Positions 1 to 6,561 are shown, numbered from the stretch's first letter. The stretch: DNA of 7,114 nt from Pseudorhodoplanes sp. (GCA_008933495.1 WBUW01000152.1:1-7114), one strand, 5' to 3'. Notes: generated by a model not told the origin, from the letters alone. Made by a program: numbers and translations.

Positions 1-51
1 CACGCGGCGCGCAGGCCGTGGACGGGCGCCGAAGGATGAGCGATGGGAGGA

Positions 52-88
52 CGTAGCCCGGAGGGAGCGGAGCGTGATCCGGGCTACG
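52..88. repeat. REP-like dispersed palindrome
   Basis: Two perfect 11-bp inverted arms, CGTAGCCCGGA (52-62) and TCCGGGCTACG (78-88), enclose a 15-nt loop. The arm sequence and size match a dispersed extragenic palindrome that I recall from many Rhizobiales and other proteobacterial genomes; the identity as a multicopy repeat is from memory, not a count. It lies three bases past the dinD stop codon on the minus strand. It could stabilise the 3' end of that transcript as a hairpin, but there is no T-run, so it is not a standard intrinsic terminator. It also marks the point where base composition changes from GC-rich to the A/T-rich dinD block. Confidence 0.7.
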
Positions 89-91
89 CTG

Positions 92-922
92 CTATTTGGA
101 GACAGACTTTATTGGCTTGTCCAGCTTTACATATTCCTTGTGAGATCTCTTCAGTCCTTTCTGAACTTCCTTCAGATCTTTGGCCGAAGGCAACGCTTCC
201 GGTCTTGTTCCACTGAGGGAAATCATTGTGTCGCGAATTTTTCGACCGACTTGCTCCGCAGTGCGCTCAAGAGGCTTCTGCCCACGAACGTCATCATTCC
301 TGATTTTTTCGTCCGTTTGAGTGATTCGGAAGAGATTTGCTGCTAGTTCGGTCTTGCCCATAAAGTCTAGCGGCGATCGACCGTTCGGCACGCCCTTACG
401 GGCGCGAACTTGCGTCAAATCCATATTATACATTCCGCGATATCCGGCGTTTTGGAAGAACGCGTAGTTATCGACGCCGTGTGCTGATGCGGTTCCGCTT
501 AGGGCCTTTTCGCGCTCAGATATTTCCCCGCGAATAAGAACGCGTTCGACGTTTCCCGCCTCCTGAACATATTGACGAAATGCTTCCGCCATAGTCACGA
601 AATACGCTTGAGCTTGCGCGATCTTCGGGTTTTTTGAGTCGCCATTCATTACGGTCATGTAACAAGCAAACCGTGAAAGCTTCCAATCGCGGCCACCCCC
701 CGCATCACTTGTTTCGACGAAATTTTCATTAATCGGTATATTCAAAGTCGCGCATGCCGCCATCGCGTGATTCATGGCCTTGAGGATGGGCTGCATGGTT
801 GCATAACCAAGACACTCCATCAGTTGCGATGCGAGCCAGTATTTGAATCCATTGCTTTGAGCGAAGCTTTCAAAGCTCGGACGAGTGTCATCAAAATGAA
901 ATACTTCAACTTCGTTTGGCAT
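92..922 (-). CDS. dinD: DinD-family (BRO-N domain) DNA damage-inducible protein D homologue
   Basis: Encodes 276 residues, close to the length I recall for E. coli DinD (about 274). The N-terminal ~115 residues look like a BRO-N domain, with WLASQLMECLGY at 29-40 and LSRFACYMTVMNGD at 82-95. The C-terminal part carries the DinD signature blocks: DNYAFFQNAGYRGMYNM (151-167), DFMGKTELAANLFRITQTDE (186-205) and VGRKIRD (225-231). E. coli DinD is SOS-induced and reported to inhibit RecA-mediated strand exchange; whether this homologue does so is unknown. I chose the ATG at 922 because AGGA lies 8 nt upstream and the length fits; an in-frame TTG at 967 would add 15 residues and overlap the nrdJ stop. 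It follows nrdJ by 41 bp on the same strand with no terminator between, so co-transcription is plausible. I found no GTTC-N7-GTTC LexA box upstream. The gene is clearly A/T-richer than its neighbours (bases 121-180 about 40% GC, against about 72% in 1081-1140), a sign of horizontal acquisition. Confidence 0.88.
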   Translation of the reverse strand: MPNEVEVFHFDDTRPSFESFAQSNGFKYWLASQLMECLGYATMQPILKAMNHAMAACATLNIPINENFVETSDAGGGRDWKLSRFACYMTVMNGDSKNPKIAQAQAYFVTMAEAFRQYVQEAGNVERVLIRGEISEREKALSGTASAHGVDNYAFFQNAGYRGMYNMDLTQVRARKGVPNGRSPLDFMGKTELAANLFRITQTDEKIRNDDVRGQKPLERTAEQVGRKIRDTMISLSGTRPEALPSAKDLKEVQKGLKRSHKEYVKLDKPIKSVSK

Positions 923-930
923 CGGTTTCG

Positions 931-934
931 TCCT
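931..934 (-). promoter_or_regulatory. Shine-Dalgarno site that sets the dinD start
   Basis: On the minus strand AGGA lies 8 nt before the ATG at 922-920. This is the best ribosome binding site near the gene and favours that ATG over the TTG at 967, which lies inside the end of nrdJ. Confidence 0.55.
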
Positions 935-963
935 GTTACGCGAATCGTGATCGGTTTTATCTT

Positions 964-3900
964 TCAACTACACCCCGTCGTGCTGCCGCACGTATCGCAT
1001 TTCATGCAGGTGCCGTTGCGCACCAGCGTGAAGTTGCCGCATTCGCCGCAGGCTTCGCCTTCGTAGCCCTTGGCGCGCGCTTCTGCGCGCTTCTCGGCGG
1101 CCTGCGCCTTGGCGGAGCCGCGGTCGGTGGTCTCGATCAGGCTGCGCATGCGCTCTTCCACCTGCTGCCATTCGAGCTGGTCGAGCGCGCGCACCTCCAT
1201 CTGCTGGGCCGGGGAGAGCCTGGCCTCGGGCTCGGCTTTCAGCGCGGTCGCGCCGGCGGCTTTCAGCGCGGTGACGTTGCCGCCGGCCGCGGGCGTGCCC
1301 GCCGCCGGGCCGCCCGCCACAATGCCGAGCCGGTCGGTGCGCGAGCGCGTCAGCCCCTTCGACACATATTGCGCGGCCGGCGGTGCCTTGCCTTCGGCGA
1401 CGCCCTTGCCGAGCGCGTCGAACCCGCTCTCGCTCGGATCGACATGGGCGAGATCGAAGCGCGAGAGATAGCTCACCGCCAGTTCGCGGAACACGTAATC
1501 GAGGATCGAGGTCGCATACTTGATCGAGTCGTTGCCCTGCACGGGCCCGCTCGGCTCGAAGCGGGTGAAGGTGAAGGCGTCGACATATTCATCGAGCGGC
1601 ACGCCGTATTGCAGGCCGAGCGAGACCGCGATCGCGAAATTGTTGATGAAGGAGCGCAACGCCGCGCCTTCCTTGTGCATGTCGATGAAGATTTCGCCCA
1701 GGCGCCCGTCGTCATATTCGCCGGTGCGCAGATACACTTTATGGCCGCCGACCACCGCCTTCTGGGTATAGCCCTTGCGGCGGTGCGGCATGCGCTCGCG
1801 CTCGCGCAGCACCACCATGCGCTCGACCACCTTCTCCACCACGCGCTCGGTCAGCGCCGCGGCGCGCGCGGCCGAAGGCTTCTCGAGGAAGGCTTCGACC
1901 GCGTCGTCCTCGTCGTCCTCGTCGGCGATGATCTGGCTTTGCAGCGGCTGTGAGAGCTTGGAGCCGTCGCGATAGAGCGCGTTGGCCTTGAGCGCCAGCT
2001 TCCAGGACAGCATGTAGGCCGCCTTGCAGTCCTCCACGCCCGCCTCGTTGGGCATGTTGATGGTCTTGGAAATCGCGCCGGAGATGAAGGGCTGCGCCGC
2101 CGCCATCATGCGGATGTGGCTCTCCACCGACAGATAGCGCTTGCCGGTGCGCCCGCACGGATTGGCGCAGTCGAACACCGCATAATGTTCGGCCTTCAGG
2201 TGCGGCGCGCCTTCCACCGTCATGGCGCCGCAGACATGCACGTTGGCGGCCTCGATCTCGCGCCGCGAGAAGCCCAGATGCGCGAGCAAGTCGAAGCCGG
2301 GAGCGGCCAGCGCCTCGGCCGGGATATCGAGGGCTGAGCGGCAGAAATCCTCGCCCAGCGTCCACTTGTTGAAGGCGAACTTGATGTCGAAGGCGGCCGG
2401 CAGCGCCTTCTCCACCTTCGCGATCGCCTCGTCGGTGAAGCCCCTGGCTTTGAGCGTGGTGTGGTTGATGCCGGGGGCGTTGGACAAGGTGCCGTGGCCG
2501 ACCGCATAGGCCTCGATCTCGGCGATCTCGCTTTCGCTGTAGCCGAGCACGCGCAGCGCCTCCGGCACGGCGCGGTTGATGATCTTGAAATAGCCGCCGC
2601 CGGCGAGCTTCTTGAACTTCACCAGCGCGAAGTCGGGCTCGATGCCGGTGGTGTCGCAATCCATGACCAGGCCGATCGTGCCGGTGGGCGCGATCACGCT
2701 CGCCTGCGCGTTGCGGAAGCCGTGCTCCTCGCCGAGCGCCAGCACGCGGTCCCAGGCGCGGCGGGCGTGTTCGACCAGGCGCGGATCGGGGCAGGCGGCG
2801 CCGTCGAGCGGCACCGGCGGGGTGGCGACCTGTTCGTAGCCGGTGCGCTCGCCGCAAGCCGCGCGGCGGTGGTTGCGCATCACGCGCAGCATGGGCTCGC
2901 GGTTTTTGGCATAGCCCGGGAAGGCGCCGAGGATGGCGGCCATTTCGGCGGAGGTCGCGTACGACACGCCGGTCATGATCGCGGTGAGAGCTGCGCAGAT
3001 CGCACGGCCGGCCTCCGAGTCATAGGCGATGCCCGACGACATGAGCAGGCCGCCGATATTGGCATAGCCGAGACCGAGCGTGCGGAACTCGTAGGACAGG
3101 AGCGCTATTTCCTTCGACGGAAACTGCGCCATCAGCACCGAGATTTCGAGCACCACCGTCCACAGCCGCACCGCGTGCTCGTAGCCCTCGATGTCGAACT
3201 GCCTGGTCGCCGCGTCGCGGAAGGTGAGCAGATTGAGGGAAGCGAGATTGCAGGCGGTGTCGTCGAGGAACATGTATTCCGAGCACGGATTGGAGGCGCG
3301 GATTTCGCCCGAGGCCGGGCAGGTGTGCCAGTCGTTCACCGTGGTGTGGAATTGCAGGCCGGGATCGGCGCAGGCCCAGGCGGCGTAGCCGATTTTCTCC
3401 CACAATTCGCGCGCCTTCACCGTTTTGGCGATGCCCTTCCGGTTGCGCCAGGTCAGATCCCAGCCGCGGTCGCTTTCCACCGCTTTGAGGAATTCGTCGG
3501 TGACGCGCACCGAATTGTTGGAGTTCTGGCCGGAGACGGTGAGATAGGCTTCCGAATCCCAGTCGGTGTCGTAGATCGGGAATTCGATGTCGGTATAGCC
3601 CTGCCGCGCGAACTGGATCACGCGCCTGATGAAATTGTCCGGCACGTGGTTCTTGCGCGCGAGCCTGATCTCGCGCTTGAGCGCGGGATTTTTCTCAGGT
3701 GAGAAGCAGTCGTCGCCCGAGCCCTCGCAATTCACGCAGGCCTTGAGCACCGCGCGCAGATGCTTCTGGTTGATCCTGGAGCCGGTGACGAGCGCCGCCA
3801 CCTTCTGCTCCTCCTTCACCTTCCAGTCGACATATTGCTCGATGTCGGGATGGTCGGCATCGACCACGACCATCTTGGCGGCGCGCCGCGTCGTGCCGCC

Positions 3901-4710
3901 GGACTTGATCGCGCCGGCCGCGCGGTCGCCGATCTTGAGAAAGCTCATCAGCCCCGACGACTTGCCGCCGCCGGACAGCTTCTCGCCTTCGCCGCGCAGG
4001 CGCGAGAAGTTGGTGCCGGTGCCCGAGCCGTATTTGAACAGCCGCGCCTCGCGCACCCACAGGTCCATGATCCCGCCCTCGTTGACGAGGTCGTCGGTGA
4101 TGCCCTGGATGAAGCAGGCGTGCGGCTGCGGATGCTCGTAGGCGGAGTCGGACTTGACCAGTTCGCCGGTCTGGAAGTCGACATAGAAATGGCCTTGCGA
4201 GGGGCCGTCGATGCCATAGGCCCAGTGCAGCCCGGTATTGAACCATTGCGGCGAATTGGGCGCGCACATCTGCTTTGCGAGCATGTAGCGCAGCTCGTCG
4301 AAGAAGGCCCGGGCGTCGGCTTCCGAATCGAAATAGCCGCCCTTCCAGCCCCAATAGGTCCAGGTGCCGGCGAGGCGGTCGAACACCTGTTTGGCGGAAA
4401 GCTCGCCGGTATAGCGCCCGTTCTCCGGCAGCTCCGCGAGCGCGGCCTGGTCGGCGACCGAGCGCCACAGGAAGGAGGGGACCGCATTCTCCTCGACCTT
4501 CTTCAGCCGCGAAGGGACCCCCGCCTTGCGGAAATATTTCTGCGCCAGAACGTCGGAGGCCACCTGCGACCAGAAATCCGGCACTTCGACCTCGTCGAGC
4601 CGGAACACGATCGAGCCGTCGGGATTCCTGATCTCGCTCGTGGTCGTGTGGAAATTGATCTCCGCATAGGGAGACTGGCCGTCCTTGGTATAGCGCCGCT
4701 CGATCCGCAT
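964..4710 (-). CDS. nrdJ: Adenosylcobalamin-dependent (class II) ribonucleotide reductase NrdJ
   Basis: Makes deoxyribonucleotides from ribonucleotides with a radical generated from coenzyme B12; cytoplasmic, oxygen-independent and needing no separate radical-generating subunit. The product is 1248 residues, a usual length for the long alphaproteobacterial form. Visible signatures: NSPQWFNTGLHWAYG (about 150-165); the redox-pair cysteine in PHACFIQG (C199); the active-site motif NPCSE with N474, thiyl-radical C476 and E478; the partner cysteine C487 in DTACNLAS; and APTGTIG (about 670). C476-C487 spacing equals that of the Thermotoga enzyme (C322-C333). An acidic DEDDEDD linker (about 929-936) precedes a TSCPD-like domain (about 970-1080). 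The tail has cysteines at 1221, 1224, 1235, 1238, 1241 and 1247, fitting a zinc-binding or thiol-relay C-terminus. The start MRIERRYT is the usual family N-terminus; the same frame runs up to a GTG at 4887 but that extension is low-complexity. The Shine-Dalgarno is weak (AGAAG at 4715-4719). dinD follows downstream. Probably NrdR-regulated (see boxes). Confidence 0.97.
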   Translation of the reverse strand: MRIERRYTKDGQSPYAEINFHTTTSEIRNPDGSIVFRLDEVEVPDFWSQVASDVLAQKYFRKAGVPSRLKKVEENAVPSFLWRSVADQAALAELPENGRYTGELSAKQVFDRLAGTWTYWGWKGGYFDSEADARAFFDELRYMLAKQMCAPNSPQWFNTGLHWAYGIDGPSQGHFYVDFQTGELVKSDSAYEHPQPHACFIQGITDDLVNEGGIMDLWVREARLFKYGSGTGTNFSRLRGEGEKLSGGGKSSGLMSFLKIGDRAAGAIKSGGTTRRAAKMVVVDADHPDIEQYVDWKVKEEQKVAALVTGSRINQKHLRAVLKACVNCEGSGDDCFSPEKNPALKREIRLARKNHVPDNFIRRVIQFARQGYTDIEFPIYDTDWDSEAYLTVSGQNSNNSVRVTDEFLKAVESDRGWDLTWRNRKGIAKTVKARELWEKIGYAAWACADPGLQFHTTVNDWHTCPASGEIRASNPCSEYMFLDDTACNLASLNLLTFRDAATRQFDIEGYEHAVRLWTVVLEISVLMAQFPSKEIALLSYEFRTLGLGYANIGGLLMSSGIAYDSEAGRAICAALTAIMTGVSYATSAEMAAILGAFPGYAKNREPMLRVMRNHRRAACGERTGYEQVATPPVPLDGAACPDPRLVEHARRAWDRVLALGEEHGFRNAQASVIAPTGTIGLVMDCDTTGIEPDFALVKFKKLAGGGYFKIINRAVPEALRVLGYSESEIAEIEAYAVGHGTLSNAPGINHTTLKARGFTDEAIAKVEKALPAAFDIKFAFNKWTLGEDFCRSALDIPAEALAAPGFDLLAHLGFSRREIEAANVHVCGAMTVEGAPHLKAEHYAVFDCANPCGRTGKRYLSVESHIRMMAAAQPFISGAISKTINMPNEAGVEDCKAAYMLSWKLALKANALYRDGSKLSQPLQSQIIADEDDEDDAVEAFLEKPSAARAAALTERVVEKVVERMVVLRERERMPHRRKGYTQKAVVGGHKVYLRTGEYDDGRLGEIFIDMHKEGAALRSFINNFAIAVSLGLQYGVPLDEYVDAFTFTRFEPSGPVQGNDSIKYATSILDYVFRELAVSYLSRFDLAHVDPSESGFDALGKGVAEGKAPPAAQYVSKGLTRSRTDRLGIVAGGPAAGTPAAGGNVTALKAAGATALKAEPEARLSPAQQMEVRALDQLEWQQVEERMRSLIETTDRGSAKAQAAEKRAEARAKGYEGEACGECGNFTLVRNGTCMKCDTCGSTTGCS

Positions 4711-5024
4711 TGTTCTTCTGCCCCGTTTTATCGTCGCATACCCCGGGGGCCGGCCCCAAGGCGGCGACACCGTCTCCGTCGCGACGGGCCTGTCTGCGCC
4801 CCCCGCATCCGGTTCGTTCCCAGACGCCGACTGACATGTGGGCCCGGAACCGGCTCCCGGCACCGCTCCCACACCCGGTTTTGACACCTGGCGTCAGGCC
4901 TCATCCCGCCGCCGGCGACGCAAAGCCGCTCCCGCCAAGCGCCTTTCCTGGCGGGTGGTTGCCTCGCGAAGCTTGATTGAAACCGCTGTCCGGAGACGCC
5001 GAACACTTTCCGCCGCGGTGGATA
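4711..5024 (-). promoter_or_regulatory. Long GC-rich 5' leader of nrdJ with palindromes
   Basis: Between the candidate promoter and the nrdJ ATG lie about 310 bases without a credible gene. They contain two perfect 12-bp palindromes, GGGGCCGGCCCC (4746-4757) and CCGTCGCGACGG (4776-4787). A 5-bp pair, 4733-4737 with 4764-4768, could enclose the first palindrome in a stem. A 7-bp stem with an 11-nt loop lies at 4931-4955 (CCCGCCA/TGGCGGG). An imperfect 15-bp palindrome, TGACACCTGGCGTCA, is at 4882-4896. In RNA these could form stable hairpins close to the start codon. I looked for cobalamin-riboswitch landmarks (GCCACTG core and B12 box) and did not find them. A regulatory role is inference; GC-rich DNA forms such palindromes easily. 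Confidence 0.3.
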
Positions 5025-5028
5025 CAAA

Positions 5029-5057
5029 CCCTAGGACAGACCCGTCGCATACGTCAA
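5029..5057 (-). promoter_or_regulatory. nrdJ: Candidate sigma-70-type promoter of nrdJ
   Basis: On the minus strand a good -35 hexamer TTGACG (5057-5052; CTTGAC if shifted by one, the usual Rhizobiales form) is followed after 17 nt by CTAGGG (5034-5029), a weak -10 matching the CTATAT-type consensus at three positions. Transcription would begin near 5022 and give a leader of about 310 nt. The -35 lies inside the weaker NrdR-like box, which fits repression by occlusion. The -10 is poor, so confidence is limited. Confidence 0.4.
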
Positions 5058-5067
5058 GTAATAGACG
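5052..5067. promoter_or_regulatory. Degenerate NrdR-like box (distal partner)
   Basis: CGTCAAGTAATAGACG has palindromic ends (CGTC/GACG) and keeps six of the eight strongly conserved positions of the NrdR consensus acaCwAtATaTwGtgt; the central AT is replaced by TA. It starts exactly 31 bp from the start of the better box, leaving a 15-bp spacer. NrdR boxes are known to occur in pairs about three helical turns apart. On its own I would not call it; the spacing and the overlap with the -35 make it worth listing. Confidence 0.4.
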
Positions 5068-5082
5068 GAATGTCTGAACCAA

Positions 5083-5098
5083 ACGCTAAATCTTGTGG
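5083..5098. promoter_or_regulatory. NrdR-type operator upstream of nrdJ
   Basis: ACGCTAAATCTTGTGG aligned to the NrdR consensus acaCwAtATaTwGtgt matches all strongly conserved positions (C4, A/T5, A6, A8, T9, T11, A/T12, G13) and 12 of 16 overall. NrdR is the zinc-finger/ATP-cone repressor of ribonucleotide reductase genes in most bacteria. The site is just upstream of the candidate nrdJ promoter, with a weaker partner one standard spacing away. The nrdR gene itself is not in this window. Confidence 0.6.
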
Positions 5099-5263
5099 TC
5101 CCGTGGCCTAGTTTGGGGACGATCCGGCGTCCGGCTGCGGCAAGTATCGGCCCGGTTTTCCGGATTCGCCAAGCCCCTTTGTCACCGCGCTGTCGCAAAT
5201 CGCGGGAGGCGCCGGAATAGCGGGGATTTCGGGCACAGATGCGGACCGGGGGGGCGAAGCCCG

Positions 5264-5295
5264 GCCGCCCGGGCGGTGCCCAAGCACCGGGCGGC
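5264..5295. repeat. GC-rich inverted repeat with two alternative stems
   Basis: Arms GCCGCCCGG (5264-5272) and CCGGGCGGC (5287-5295) are perfectly complementary over 9 bp around a 14-nt loop. A competing 6-bp stem, CGGTGC/GCACCG (5274-5279 with 5284-5289), closes a CCAA tetraloop and shares bases with the right arm, so the two cannot fully form together. There is no T-run. It may be part of a dispersed repeat or chance in GC-rich DNA; no function can be assigned. Confidence 0.4.
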
Positions 5296-5349
5296 AGGCT
5301 CCGGGCGCGCCCGATGCGCACTGATTCTCGTAGTCCGCCGAAGGCGTTA

Positions 5350-5398
5350 GCGCATGATCCCGAAAAGCGTGAAGCGGTTTTCGGAAATGATCATGCGC
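5350..5398. repeat. Rhizobiales REP-like palindromic element
   Basis: Outer arms GCGCATGATC (5350-5359) and GATCATGCGC (5389-5398) are perfect 10-bp complements. They continue into inner arms CCGAAAA (5360-5366) and TTTTCGG (5378-5384), with an 11-nt loop and a 4-nt bulge, AAAT (5385-5388), on one side only. The result is a 17-bp stem. I recognise this sequence as a very common intergenic palindrome of Bradyrhizobium-like and related Rhizobiales genomes; that is recall, not a search. Such elements are non-coding, and candidate roles include mRNA 3'-end stabilisation and nucleoid-protein binding. It lies 226 bp before the NDUFA12-family gene. Confidence 0.85.
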
Positions 5399-5624
5399 AA
5401 ACGAAAGAGCCGAAGCGCGACGACGTTTCAAGGAACAGTCATCCCGCGTCAGCACCCTTGCGCGGGTCGCGCCGCCATGGCGGCACGCACGCCCCGTCCA
5501 CGGCGCCCGCATTTCCGGGCGCGGCTTCCATGCGCACGCGCTGCACCTGCGCGCGCCTTGCCTCCCGCGCTGGACAGAGGCCGGCCGCGGTGGCAATCAG
5601 GGCGCATCAACCGGACGGGCGGCG

Positions 5625-6035
5625 ATGAAAAACTTCCTGCTGAAATTCTTCACCTGGTGGAGCGGACAGACGTTCGGCACCCAGGTCTGGACCTGGCTCT
5701 ACGGCGAGTTCGTCGGCGAGGACGAGTTCGGCAATCGCTACTACCGCACGAAGGGCGGCAAGATCGATCCCTACCTCGGAACCGACCGCCGCTGGGTCGT
5801 CTATAACGGCTATGCCGAGGCCTCGATGGTGGGCCCGGCCTGGCACGGCTGGCTGCATCACACCGTCGATACGCCGCCGACCCAGCAGAGCTACAAGCCG
5901 CGTCCCTGGCAGAAACCGCACCGGCCGAACCTGACCGGTACCGCCGGCGCCTACCGGCCGGCCGGCTCGACGCTCGCGCAGGGACGCCGGCCGAAGGCGA
6001 CCGGCGACTACACGGCCTGGACGCCCGGCCGCTGA
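5625..6035 (+). CDS. NADH:ubiquinone oxidoreductase (complex I) subunit, NDUFA12/B17.2 family
   Basis: The 136-residue product belongs to the NDUFA12 family, an accessory subunit of respiratory complex I found in mitochondria and alphaproteobacteria; it sits on the peripheral arm and supports assembly and stability and has no catalytic centre. Family blocks visible: WTWLYGEFVGEDEFGNRYYR (22-41), RRWVVYNGYAEASMVGP (55-71), WHGWLHHTVDTPPT (73-86) and WQKPHRPNLTGTAGAYRPAGS (95-115). Length is typical of the bacterial members. There is no signal peptide or transmembrane helix, as expected. The ATG has a GGACGG ribosome-binding-like sequence 6 nt upstream. The nuo operon is not in the window, which is usual for this stand-alone gene. 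The OsmC-family gene starts 8 bp after the stop, suggesting one transcript. Confidence 0.95.
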   Translation: MKNFLLKFFTWWSGQTFGTQVWTWLYGEFVGEDEFGNRYYRTKGGKIDPYLGTDRRWVVYNGYAEASMVGPAWHGWLHHTVDTPPTQQSYKPRPWQKPHRPNLTGTAGAYRPAGSTLAQGRRPKATGDYTAWTPGR

Positions 6036-6043
6036 ACCCCGCC

Positions 6044-6511
6044 ATGGTTGCCGGACGCCACTCCTATCGCGCAAGCGTGGAATGGTCCGACCCGACCGGA
6101 ACGGCGCGCAGTTCGACGCATTCGCGCAACCACACCATTCGCGTCGCCGGCAAGCCCGATCTTGCGGCCTCGTCCGATCCGGCGTTTCGCGGCGATCCGG
6201 CACGGCACAATCCGGAGGACCTGCTGGTCGCCGCGCTCGCCTCGTGCCACATGCTCTGGTACCTCGGTCTGTGCGCGCGCGCCGGCATTGCGGTGACGCA
6301 TTACAGCGACGACGCGGAAGCCACGCTGATCGAGGACGCCGCCAGAGGCGGGCGCTTCGAGCGTGTGACGCTGCGCCCGCGCGTGACCATCAAGGCGGGC
6401 GATCCGGACAAGGCGCGCGACCTGCACCACGAGGCGCACCGGCAATGCTTCATCGCCAATTCAGTGAATTTTCCGGTCGACTGCGAGCCCACGGTCGAGC
6501 TTGCGGGATAG
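6044..6511 (+). CDS. OsmC/Ohr-family protein (probable thiol-dependent hydroperoxide reductase)
   Basis: The 155-residue product has the OsmC fold signature. The first cysteine, C68, is in NPEDLLVAALASCHMLWYL (56-74) after the conserved acidic E58, and the second, C135, is in AHRQCFIANSVNFPV (131-145). Members reduce organic hydroperoxides through this cysteine pair in the cytoplasm. The whole sequence resembles the OsmC-like branch common in Rhizobiales rather than canonical Ohr; the natural substrate cannot be read from sequence. The start ATG is 8 bp after the preceding stop and has no clear Shine-Dalgarno, so translation may be coupled to the NDUFA12-family gene. HSYRASVEW (6-14) is the expected first strand of the fold, supporting this start. 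No OhrR-type regulator gene is present in the window. Confidence 0.93.
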   Translation: MVAGRHSYRASVEWSDPTGTARSSTHSRNHTIRVAGKPDLAASSDPAFRGDPARHNPEDLLVAALASCHMLWYLGLCARAGIAVTHYSDDAEATLIEDAARGGRFERVTLRPRVTIKAGDPDKARDLHHEAHRQCFIANSVNFPVDCEPTVELAG

Positions 6512-6561
6512 GGCGTTTGCGGCCGCGCGGGAACGCGGCGCTGAATCGAAATGCGTGATCG

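Larger units (their letters stand above)
5099..5624. other. Non-coding part of the divergent intergenic region
   Basis: These 526 bases separate the nrdJ control region from the NDUFA12-family gene. Several open frames cross them, but all are low-complexity, rich in Arg, Pro, Ala and Gly, and run through the palindromic repeats, so I treat them as chance. I see no convincing -35/-10 pair for the rightward genes, no tRNA and no terminator with a T-run. The identifiable contents are the GC-rich inverted repeat at 5264-5295 and the REP-like palindrome at 5350-5398. A GGACGG Shine-Dalgarno-like sequence (5613-5618) precedes the next gene by 6 nt. Confidence 0.6.

Noticed and set aside
1..51. Possible 3' end of another gene at the left edge (frame 1 reads to a TGA at 37-39)
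   Set aside because: Twelve codons without any recognisable sequence are too few to support a gene call.
916..1953. Long plus-strand open frame antisense to the end of nrdJ
   Set aside because: It lies entirely opposite nrdJ and dinD coding sequence, is rich in Ala, Arg and Gly and has no domain; GC-rich codon bias keeps the antisense frame free of stops. The same holds for the plus-strand frames at 2461-3702 and 3760-4884.
1739..2857. Long minus-strand open frame overlapping nrdJ in another frame
   Set aside because: It is an Arg/Gly-rich frame-shifted reading of nrdJ; the nrdJ frame carries all family motifs without interruption. The frame at 3695-4837 is rejected for the same reason.
4812..4819. 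Possible LexA/SOS box (GTTCGTTC) upstream of nrdJ
   Set aside because: The alphaproteobacterial SOS box needs GTTC-N7-GTTC; here the two GTTC copies are adjacent. No correctly spaced pair was found near dinD either.
4711..4887. N-terminal extension of NrdJ from a GTG at 4887
   Set aside because: The extra 59 residues are low-complexity and precede the family's usual MRIERRYT start; they overlap the palindromic leader.
4711..5100. Cobalamin riboswitch upstream of nrdJ
   Set aside because: Expected for a B12-dependent enzyme's surroundings, but neither the GCCACTG core nor a recognisable B12 box is present on either strand.
5239..5628. Plus-strand open frame in the intergenic region, and the minus-strand frame at 5108-5596
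   Set aside because: Both read straight through the REP-like palindrome, are low-complexity, and one overlaps the NDUFA12-family start; no family resemblance.
6522..6539. Hairpin (GCCGCG/CGCGGC) after the OsmC-family gene as a terminator
   Set aside because: The stem is only 6 bp with a 6-nt loop and no following T-run; it does not meet the criteria for an intrinsic terminator.
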